The notes under the pieces were generated by a model. That model did no database searches, was not told the DNA's origin, and saw only the letters and a list, made by a program, of their open reading frames with translations. From an uncultured bacterium (lineage in GTDB: Bacteria > Eisenbacteria > RBG-16-71-46 > CAIMUX01), in assembly GCA_946886185.1 (NCBI GenBank), contig CAMPIC010000232.1:1-5565 (forward strand): DNA of 5,565 nt, read 5' to 3'. The position numbers were made by a program, and so were the translations under genes. Below are positions 1 to 5,565 of the stretch, piece after piece (within the stretch, counting starts at the first letter, position 1; every line of letters starts with the position of its first letter).

Positions 1-1474
1 CGATGCCGGAGAGATCCGCTCCGATGAAGTAGGAGCCGCGCCAATCCGACTCCGCGACCGAGAGGCCGGAGAGCTTGCTCGCTCCCAAGTTGCACTCCTG
101 GAGAATCGCTCCCTCCATGCGCGCCTCGGTGAGATCGACCCGGCTGAGCTCCGCCTCTTTCAAGCACAGCCCTCGCAGGTCGGCGCGCGCGAGCTTAGCG
201 CCGGAAAGGTTGGCGCGGGTAAGATCGGCGACGCCGCGCCAGTCCACGCCGGACAGATCGGCGTTCGAGAAGTCGGCTTCTCCCAGCTTCGCCCCTTCGA
301 ACCGGCAGCGCTCGATCCGCGCATCCGCGAACGCTCCGCCGCTGAAATCCGCCCCCGTGAAGTCGCACTCGGCGATGACTTGACCGCGCAGCTCCGCCTT
401 CGGAAACAGCGCCGCGCTCCAATCGACCTGCGCGACCCGGCAACCGGAGAACGTGACCGCTTCCCAGCGTGAGGAGGAGGCGCGCAGGCCGGTGAGATCA
501 CACGATGTGATCTCGCTCTGCGCGATCCGAGCATTCGAAAGTTCGGCATGGCTCGCGTCGCAGTCCCGGATCGTGACGGCGTCCCACTTCGCTCCCTTCA
601 GGTCGGCGCGCGCCAGATCACAGTGATCGAGGATGGATCCTTCCCATGCCGTCCCCGCGAACCGGCCTCCTCGCAGATCGCATTTCCGGAACGAGGAACT
701 TCGCAAGACACGCTGCTCGCACTGCACCGCCCCGAGATCGCATTCGTCGAAGCGCGTGCCGTCCATTTCGATTTCGGACAGGTCCAGTCCGGCGAGCGCG
801 CAGCTCTCGAAGGAACTTCCGTTCACGCCGGAAGGCATCGTTCCCACAGAGCCGAAATCGATGCGGATCCACCGGGAGCCGGTGCACCGCGCGCGTGAGA
901 AAACGGCCCGTTCGAGATTGCACCGTTCCAGCGCGCCGTCCAGCACGATCGCATCCTCGAAGCTCGCTCCCCGCAGGTCCGCGTTCTCCCAGGTGCAGTT
1001 GCTGGCATCGATTCCGGCGAAGCTGGCTCCCTCGCACCCGCTGCTCTCGAAACGCACGTTGCGAAGCTTGGCGGCGCGAAAGCTAGCGCGCGGCGCCTGT
1101 ACGTTCTGGAAGGCGACGTTGCTCAACACCGCGCCATCGAATTTCATGCCGCTCCCCTTGCCTGCTTCTTCGGGGATCCCGGCCCGGGCGCCATGTTCGT
1201 CGTTTCCGTCGAGGTCCGCTCCAACACCGCGTTCTCCTTCAAAAATGGTTCCTCCGAGACGCGTTCCCGAGAAATCGGCCTGTCCTAGCGGAACGCCCAG
1301 GAACTGGCATCCATAGATTGCGGCCCCCGCGAAGATCGCTCCGGAAGCGTCGCCGCCTTCCACGATCACTCCCGCGAGGCTCGCTCCGCGGAAGTCGGCG
1401 CCGCGCAAGTCACACTGGTCCAGGATGACCGATTTGAGCTCGATGCCTCCGAAATCGAAACCGCGCAGATCCAA
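1..1474 (-). repeat. Pentapeptide-repeat array, degenerate 15-bp coding periodicity
   Basis: These are the codons for residue 37 onward of the downstream pentapeptide protein. A degenerate 15-bp unit encodes motifs such as CDLRG, ADFRG and ADLSG, with a 60-bp super-period corresponding to one four-repeat coil of the beta-helix. The array is interrupted at 1148-1234 (a 29-residue loop) and has one extra codon at 230-232. Units differ strongly at DNA level, so this is an old, protein-level repeat and not a recent satellite. Confidence 0.9.
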
Positions 1475-1582
1475 CCCTTCCAGCGCCACTCCCAGGAGCA
1501 CCCGATCGGACGCGAGCTCGCGTCGTAGGTCGTCCACCGAAAGCGCGACCGCCGGGACTTCGTTCGCTGGACGAAGATCCAT
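1..1582 (-). CDS. Long cysteine-rich pentapeptide-repeat protein, T6SS-linked (3' end beyond window)
   Basis: The frame is open from an ATG at 1582-1580 to the left edge, giving 527 complete codons with no stop. The ATG lies 2 nt after the stop of the upstream fusion gene and has a strong GAGGAG ribosome binding site 5 nt before it. Residues 1-36 form a probable helical cap (VDDLRRELASDRVLL). After that the protein is pentapeptide repeats of the A(D/N)LXX type: residues 37-116 (16 repeats), a Gly/Glu-rich non-repeat loop at 117-145, residues 146-450 (61 repeats in unbroken register), one extra Val at 451, then 15 more repeats to the edge. By family knowledge this folds as a right-handed quadrilateral beta-helix, four repeats per coil, about 23 coils visible. 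Cysteines recur every 20 residues from 261 to 381, and Trp is unusually common at central positions. No signal peptide or membrane segment is visible. The role is unknown; the operon suggests a T6SS cargo, scaffold or loading factor. The family is certain, the function is not. Confidence 0.93.
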   Translation of the reverse strand, partial: MDLRPANEVPAVALSVDDLRRELASDRVLLGVALEGLDLRGFDFGGIELKSVILDQCDLRGADFRGASLAGVIVEGGDASGAIFAGAAIYGCQFLGVPLGQADFSGTRLGGTIFEGERGVGADLDGNDEHGARAGIPEEAGKGSGMKFDGAVLSNVAFQNVQAPRASFRAAKLRNVRFESSGCEGASFAGIDASNCTWENADLRGASFEDAIVLDGALERCNLERAVFSRARCTGSRWIRIDFGSVGTMPSGVNGSSFESCALAGLDLSEIEMDGTRFDECDLGAVQCEQRVLRSSSFRKCDLRGGRFAGTAWEGSILDHCDLARADLKGAKWDAVTIRDCDASHAELSNARIAQSEITSCDLTGLRASSSRWEAVTFSGCRVAQVDWSAALFPKAELRGQVIAECDFTGADFSGGAFADARIERCRFEGAKLGEADFSNADLSGVDWRGVADLTRANLSGAKLARADLRGLCLKEAELSRVDLTEARMEGAILQECNLGASKLSGLSVAESDWRGSYFIGADLSGI

Positions 1583-1584
1583 GG

Positions 1585-4020
1585 CTACTCCTCGAGCCGG
1601 GTGCGTTTGATGTTCGCCGATTGCAAGTCCGCTCCTTCCACCGAGGCATCGCTGAGATCGGCCCCGAAGAGATTCGCTCCCCGCAAGTCCGCCTTGGTCA
1701 TGCTCGCCGCGCAGAGGCTGGCGAGGAAGAAGTCGGCCCGAAGGAGGGTTGCGCCTTCCAGATTGGTCTTGTGCAGAATCGCTTGTCGGAAACTGGCCGC
1801 GGTCAGGTTCGCGGAGACCATCGAGCACTTCGAGAGCTCGGCGCGATCGAGGTCGGCTTCGAAGAAGTCGGCTCCATCGAGCTTGGTCGAGACCCAGTGA
1901 GACTCCTCGGCACGCACCCATCGGCAGCGCGCCTTGGTGAAGTCGCCACCCAGGATCATAGCGTTCGCGAGATCGGCTCCGGTCAGGTCGGATCCCGGGC
2001 CGCGGGCGCCATCCAGAGTCGACTCGGCCAAATCAGCCGCGGTGAGCGTGGCGTCTACCAAAGAAGCCCCGTTCATGGCCGCGCCGTGGAAGTCCGCCTC
2101 GTCCATCCTGGCGTCATCGAAGCAGGCTCCTAGGAAGCTCGCGCGGGCCGCGCTGACCTTGACCATGCGGGCTCCGCGCAGCGCCGCGCCATCGAAGGTG
2201 GCGCCGCTCATCTTCGCGCCCTCGAGATTCGCGCCGGATAAGTCCGCGCCCGCTGCTTGCGCGTCCTCGAAGTTCGCCTCCTCGAGCCGCGCCTCGCGGA
2301 ACGAGGCGGATGCGAGCTTCGATCCGGAAAGGTCGAGACCTGCCCCGTTGACCGCGGAAAGATCGGCCCCCGAGAGATCGCATCCGGCCAGGTCAGCCCC
2401 GCGGAGGTCGCAGCCGCGCAGACTGACCTCCCGAAGCGAATGACCGCGAAAGTGCACTCCGGAAAGATCGAGCTCCGCGAGCTCCTCCCCCTCGAGCGGA
2501 TCTCCATCGGAAATTGCCGCCAGGACGCGCTCGCGACTCCACGGAATCCATTCGACGGGAGCGGATGGCTCGGGATCCGCGATCGGCTGCTGTTCGAGCT
2601 CGGCGATCCGAGCGAGGATCTCCGCGCGCCACTCTCGGATCTCCGGGGTAGCAGCCGCGCCGGCCGGAAGGAGTTCCAGCGTCTTCCGCAAGTCTTCGAC
2701 CGGTGTCGTCTCGGGGAGCGCGGACGGCTCGATGTCCAGATTGCCCTCTTCCTCCGCTTCCTCCTCCGCGACGGCCACTCCCGCCGGTTCACGGGAAGCG
2801 CCCATCGATCCGGACTCCGCCGCTGATGCCGTGGTTGCAGGAGCGAGCTGCGGCTCACGAGAACCGCCGGATGCGCCTACCGGGGACGCGGGCCGATCGT
2901 CGGAACCGTCGTCGAGGCCCCCCTGCCCCGGTTCCTGCTCCCGCGAGGATGGACGTGCCGCGCGATCGAAGCCGCTCTCGAGAAAAGAAGCAGCCAGTTC
3001 CCCCGTCGGTCGCGCCGCCCGTTCCATCGGCTCGGCGATCACGTGCAACGCGCTCACGTCCTCGAATTCATCGGACGCCACTCCGTCGACGGTGCCACGC
3101 CAGACCAGCACGAGCTTGGAACGCTCGGAGTCGATCCAGAGGGTGTCGAGCAGCATGGACGGCTCTTCGATCTTGCGCCGAGCTCCTGCTCCGTCCGCGC
3201 GCTCGATCAAGCACCGGATGCGAAGCCCGGGGAGCCGGCTCTCGAACTGGGGAATCTCAGGATGCAGATTGAGCAGATGGATCGTTTCGTCGCCGCGCAA
3301 GTATCCGTCGACCAGGGAAGGAATCGGCGCCGCGTTGCACACCTTCCAGTCGATGTCTTCGGGAAACCATGGAGCGCGCGCGCGGAACCACTTCTTCCCG
3401 TACGTCCCGCCGAGCCCTTTGCGCGGCCACCAGGTTCGCGCGATCGGTCCGAACCCGGCCGGCACCGGTCGATCGGTCTGCGACTTCACCGGCTGGTTGG
3501 GATCTTCGATGTTGTGGGCGCGATCGTCTTTCTCGCTCCCCGCTCTTTGGAAGCCTCTGCCCACTGGATTGGGCGCGTAGTCCACTCCGCCGAACGCGTT
3601 CTCGTAGCGAAGGTCCATGGAGGTGAATGGTTCCGGGGAGGTCATTCCCGAACCGAGCATCGACTTCTTCCAGTTGCGATTGCCGATCAGGTGCAGCGTT
3701 CTCGACCAATTCCCCACCGTGAACCGTACTTGGGAGGCGACGGTGGGGGCTCCGTTCGGCGAATGGCATCGTCCGACCAGAAGACGATCCGCGCACGGCT
3801 TGTGATAGGCGAGGTCCGATTCGTAGTAGGGCGAGCCCGCTTTCTCGCCCGGGAAGGGCTCGTCTCCACAGATGCCCATCTGCTCGTCGCTGGTTTTCGC
3901 CGCCTCGCCCGGGATGAGATCGAAAGTAGCTTTGACGATGAGCGTCAAGGAGTGCGCGGGATAGCGAAGTCTGCCCGCCAGCCAGACCACTTCGAACGGA
4001 GTTCGATTATGGAGTTCCAT
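1585..4020 (-). CDS. DUF2169 T6SS accessory/adaptor domain fused to a pentapeptide-repeat beta-helix
   Basis: This complete gene encodes 811 aa. Residues about 5-335 match the DUF2169 family by recognisable blocks: VKATFDL (29-35), SDLAYHKP..DRLLVG (68-83), NAFGG (141-145), NPVGRGF (151-157), NIEDP (170-174), PVPAGFGPI (185-193), GTYGKKW (205-211), YLRGDE (240-245) and LDTLWID (291-297). DUF2169 proteins are T6SS accessory proteins thought to act in the cytoplasm, helping load effectors onto VgrG. Residues 336-440 are a Pro/Ser/Gly-rich linker with an acidic run near 418-427. Residues 441-480 look helical. Residues 517-811 are 59 consecutive pentapeptides (A(D/N)LXX) with no indel, nearly 15 beta-helix coils, ending at the stop codon without a C-terminal cap. 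The ATG at 4020 is the first possible start, because an in-frame TGA lies at 4075-4077. The gene is 130 nt downstream of vgrG and 2 nt upstream of a second pentapeptide gene. The domain calls are firm; the adaptor role is inferred from family and context. Confidence 0.96.
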   Translation of the reverse strand: MELHNRTPFEVVWLAGRLRYPAHSLTLIVKATFDLIPGEAAKTSDEQMGICGDEPFPGEKAGSPYYESDLAYHKPCADRLLVGRCHSPNGAPTVASQVRFTVGNWSRTLHLIGNRNWKKSMLGSGMTSPEPFTSMDLRYENAFGGVDYAPNPVGRGFQRAGSEKDDRAHNIEDPNQPVKSQTDRPVPAGFGPIARTWWPRKGLGGTYGKKWFRARAPWFPEDIDWKVCNAAPIPSLVDGYLRGDETIHLLNLHPEIPQFESRLPGLRIRCLIERADGAGARRKIEEPSMLLDTLWIDSERSKLVLVWRGTVDGVASDEFEDVSALHVIAEPMERAARPTGELAASFLESGFDRAARPSSREQEPGQGGLDDGSDDRPASPVGASGGSREPQLAPATTASAAESGSMGASREPAGVAVAEEEAEEEGNLDIEPSALPETTPVEDLRKTLELLPAGAAATPEIREWRAEILARIAELEQQPIADPEPSAPVEWIPWSRERVLAAISDGDPLEGEELAELDLSGVHFRGHSLREVSLRGCDLRGADLAGCDLSGADLSAVNGAGLDLSGSKLASASFREARLEEANFEDAQAAGADLSGANLEGAKMSGATFDGAALRGARMVKVSAARASFLGACFDDARMDEADFHGAAMNGASLVDATLTAADLAESTLDGARGPGSDLTGADLANAMILGGDFTKARCRWVRAEESHWVSTKLDGADFFEADLDRAELSKCSMVSANLTAASFRQAILHKTNLEGATLLRADFFLASLCAASMTKADLRGANLFGADLSDASVEGADLQSANIKRTRLEE
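1588..1593 (-). promoter_or_regulatory. Ribosome binding site (GAGGAG) inside the end of the preceding gene
   Basis: On the minus strand GAGGAG lies 5 nt before the ATG at 1582. The same six bases are the last two Glu codons of the DUF2169 fusion protein, directly before its TAG. This good match and spacing fixes the start of the downstream gene and suggests translational coupling of the two. Confidence 0.85.
1588..2472 (-). repeat. Uninterrupted array of 59 pentapeptide codon units
   Basis: Exactly 885 bp, 59 units of 15 bp, encode residues 517-811 of the DUF2169 fusion protein. Every unit keeps the five-residue register, from LDLSG at 517 to TRLEE at 807-811. Less canonical units (VNGAG, AQAAG, VSAAR, ARGPG, VRAEE) keep their length although they lose the central Leu/Phe. 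DNA-level identity between units is low, consistent with an old array held by structural selection. Confidence 0.92.
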
Positions 4021-4150
4021 AGTCCTTCGAGAAGAGGTCTCCGGGCATCGTCCACGGTCTCGCCGGCGATGCGGTCAGCGAATCCAGATCGTGAGGTGGT
4101 GTCAGAGCGCGGCATGCCATCCAGCCTGGCGAGCGGCAGGCCCGGATAAC
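4021..4150 (-). other. Spacer between vgrG and the DUF2169 fusion gene
   Basis: This 130-nt stretch has no convincing -10/-35 promoter, no GC hairpin followed by a T run, and no RNA gene. A short reading frame of 37 codons (4007-4120, minus) crosses it and overlaps the start of the next gene, but its only start-site support is weak. The lack of a visible terminator fits readthrough from vgrG into the downstream pair. Confidence 0.5.
4023..4028 (-). promoter_or_regulatory. Probable ribosome binding site of the DUF2169 fusion gene (GAAGGA, short spacing)
   Basis: GAAGGA on the minus strand ends only 2 nt before the ATG at 4020. The match is good but the spacing is shorter than usual. No other in-frame start exists between the upstream in-frame stop (4075-4077) and this ATG, so the start stands despite the tight spacing. 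Confidence 0.5.
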
Positions 4151-5565
4151 TCAGTTCTCCTTCGACTGCGGCGCGCTCACCTTGGTTCCCGTGGTCGCGT
4201 CGGTGTTGACGTTCGCGCCCTTGAGCGTCAAGTCACCCGTCCCGGCGTCGATCGTGACCCCCTTGCCAGTGATGGTGATCTCGCCTTGGGGACACACGAG
4301 CTCGATCTTGGCGGTCTCGGACTCCAGCTTGATTCCCGCGCCTTTCTTTACCGACTTGATCAAGATGTCGCCGGACTTTTTCACCAGGACGAATCCCTCC
4401 CCATCGGTCTCGAGCGCATCTTTTTTGGGCGCCTTCTTCTCGTAAGTGACGATCTTGACGCCTTCCTTGACGAGCCGCACGCGCGAGTAAGTGTTGTCCT
4501 GCTTGTCCTTCGATTCCCCTTCGGTGAGGACGGCAATCATGGCTGGAGTCATCCCCTCCGCCTTTTTCCTCCATATCGCCGCCATCGCCAACAACCCCAC
4601 CCCGCCGGCGCCCAGGACACCAGCAGTGCCCGCGACGCTGGCCCACCGATCGCGCGCGGGATCGGCCGATACTCCGTCGGAGGTCTTATAGAAGATTCCT
4701 TCGGCCAAACTGGCAGTGGCTGCGGCCATGGCGAACGTGGCGGCCCACGCAGCCGCTTGGGCCTTCATCGCCGCGACGGCCTGATCGACCGCTTTGGCTT
4801 CGCGATCGGCGTCCGACTCCTCCTTCGGGTCATCCTCGCCGTAGTCGAGGTTGATCTCATCGGTGGTCAGATTCACGAGGGCATTGTCGCCCGCGCCTCC
4901 GTTCAGGGTCACATGCTGCTTGGCATCGATCAGCGCGTATGCCTCGGTCCTCTGCAAGAACTCCTTCTTGGCGTGCTTGATGCTCGAGGCGGCGGCGATC
5001 TCCACCTTGTGGCCCTTGGCGTACTCGAGTTTGTCGCCCCAGCTGTAGGAGGCGGTCGTTCCCTTGAAGTAGTCGACCTTCCCTCCGAAATGGAGACCGA
5101 TCTTGAATCCGATCATGGCGTCGGCGGTGAGCCCCACCGTTCCGGTCACCTTGGCGCCCAAATGGATTCCCGCTTTGGTGCCGGTGACCGTCTCGAAGAA
5201 GTCGCTCTTCATCTCGCTTACGTATTCACTCTGCGAGACCAACTTGACGCTGCGGCCCACTTCCAAACGAGACTCGTGGTGCGGACTGTAGATCTCGATG
5301 TGCTCGTCGCCGGGGGTAGCGTCGAAGACCATCTGATTGCCGTAATTGTCGCGAATGATGCTCTTGAGCTTGCCCGCGGGCAGGTCGAGTGGGGGCATGT
5401 TGTCCTGGTTGTACACGCGCCCGGTGGCGATCGGCTGATCCGGATCTCCCTCCAGGAAATCGACGATCACTTCCTGCCCGATGTGGGGAAGGAACATCCC
5501 GCCCCAGTTTTTCCCCGCCCAGTTCTGCGAAACCCGCAGCCAGCACGAGCTCGCCGCGTCCGCGC
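4151..5565 (-). CDS. vgrG: Type VI secretion spike protein VgrG/TssI, C-terminal part (5' end beyond window)
   Basis: VgrG trimers form the needle tip of the T6SS. The visible 470 residues begin in the gp5-like OB domain: WLRVSQNWAG at about 5542-5513, then FLPHIGQEVIVDFLEGDPDQ and PIATGRVYN, the family hallmark. KSIIRDNYGNQMVFDATPGD (from about 5368) corresponds to the usual segment after the OB fold that leads into the beta-prism needle. Gly- and Val-rich short strands follow to about 4840. An acidic, charged linker (about 4837-4793) and an Ala/Gly-rich hydrophobic region (4571-4792) come next. The protein returns to beta-rich needle repeats (GDILIKS, KIELVCPQGEITITGKGVTI, GDLTLKGANV) and stops at 4151. 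The Met at 5497 is not the start, because the frame stays open and conserved up to the edge. The N-terminal gp27-like domain lies outside. I see no separate C-terminal toxin domain. It leads the operon seen here. Confidence 0.96.
   Translation of the reverse strand, partial: ADAASSCWLRVSQNWAGKNWGGMFLPHIGQEVIVDFLEGDPDQPIATGRVYNQDNMPPLDLPAGKLKSIIRDNYGNQMVFDATPGDEHIEIYSPHHESRLEVGRSVKLVSQSEYVSEMKSDFFETVTGTKAGIHLGAKVTGTVGLTADAMIGFKIGLHFGGKVDYFKGTTASYSWGDKLEYAKGHKVEIAAASSIKHAKKEFLQRTEAYALIDAKQHVTLNGGAGDNALVNLTTDEINLDYGEDDPKEESDADREAKAVDQAVAAMKAQAAAWAATFAMAAATASLAEGIFYKTSDGVSADPARDRWASVAGTAGVLGAGGVGLLAMAAIWRKKAEGMTPAMIAVLTEGESKDKQDNTYSRVRLVKEGVKIVTYEKKAPKKDALETDGEGFVLVKKSGDILIKSVKKGAGIKLESETAKIELVCPQGEITITGKGVTIDAGTGDLTLKGANVNTDATTGTKVSAPQSKEN
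4571..4792 (-). other. Ala/Gly-rich hydrophobic insert within VgrG (possible membrane-active hairpin)
   Basis: Codons here encode two hydrophobic stretches. The first (4691-4792) is Ala-rich and helix-prone (AVAAMKAQAAAWAATFAMAA). The second (4571-4642) is Gly/Ala-rich (GTAGVLGAGGVGLLAMAAIW) and is followed by Arg-Lys-Lys, as in a transmembrane segment. A polar stretch (KTSDGVSADPARDR) joins them. They sit between beta-rich needle segments, which is not explained by a plain gp5-type needle. Membrane insertion is inferred from composition only. Confidence 0.55.

Noticed and set aside
633..1316. Long plus-strand open frame opposite the second pentapeptide gene
   Set aside because: The translation is Arg/Ser/Pro-rich with repeat-derived periodicity, as expected for the antisense shadow of a 15-bp coding repeat.
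1..1582. Qnr/MfpA-like quinolone resistance protein
   Set aside because: The protein is far longer than Qnr (over 527 versus about 218 aa), lies in a T6SS operon, and repeat consensus alone does not indicate gyrase binding.
1..2478. Regular 15-bp and 60-bp periodicity as a CRISPR array or satellite repeat
   Set aside because: Units are degenerate and contiguous without spacers, and the period exactly matches pentapeptide codons in two open genes.
4007..4120. Small minus-strand ORF (37 aa, beginning MACRALTPPHD) in the spacer, overlapping the start of the DUF2169 gene by 14 nt
   Set aside because: Its ribosome site is weak, there is no recognisable sequence or conservation evidence, and a frame of this length is expected by chance in GC-rich DNA. 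Conservation in related islands could revive it.
4098..4122. Sigma-54-like element (TGGCA followed by GC-rich bases) in the spacer upstream of the DUF2169 gene
   Set aside because: The GG/GC elements are not at the required spacing, so it does not fit a -24/-12 promoter even though T6SS genes are often sigma-54 dependent.
3043..4149. Long plus-strand open frame opposite the DUF2169 domain
   Set aside because: It is antisense to a clearly conserved domain, its translation resembles no family, and GC-rich codon bias on the minus strand readily creates such frames.
5495..5497. Met codon as the start of vgrG
   Set aside because: The frame stays open to the right edge and encodes typical VgrG OB-domain sequence (WLRVSQNWAGKNWGG) directly before this Met, so the true start is outside the window.

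Overview
The window holds three genes, all on the minus strand and all in one direction. They look like the middle of an accessory (vgrG) island of a type VI secretion system (T6SS). In transcription order (right to left) they are: the C-terminal part of a VgrG spike protein (4151-5565, beginning beyond the right edge); a fusion of a DUF2169 T6SS accessory/adaptor domain with a long pentapeptide-repeat domain (1585-4020, complete, 811 aa); and a very long, cysteine-rich pentapeptide-repeat protein (1-1582, running off the left edge, 527 codons visible). The last two genes are 2 nt apart, and the ribosome binding site of the third lies in the final two codons of the second. A 130-nt spacer separates vgrG from the fusion gene. 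I see no RNA gene, mobile element, CRISPR array or convincing terminator or promoter.

The DNA is clearly GC-rich. A VgrG / DUF2169 / pentapeptide-repeat arrangement is familiar from Proteobacteria and Myxococcota; I lean towards a myxobacterial-type or related deltaproteobacterial genome, but the window has no taxonomic marker and this is weak inference.

How the genes may work together: VgrG forms the trimeric tip of the T6SS needle; DUF2169 proteins belong to the accessory proteins that help load cargo onto particular VgrGs; the two pentapeptide domains should each fold as a right-handed quadrilateral beta-helix rod. No recognisable toxin or immunity gene is in view. A PAAR-like effector gene is expected nearby, probably beyond the left edge.

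The most unusual structure is in the repeat proteins. The fusion protein carries 59 pentapeptides in perfect register to its last residue. The downstream protein has 92 visible pentapeptides, broken only by a 29-residue loop and a one-residue slip, with a column of cysteines exactly 20 residues (one helical coil) apart over seven successive coils. VgrG also has an alanine/glycine-rich, potentially membrane-active stretch between two beta-rich needle segments.
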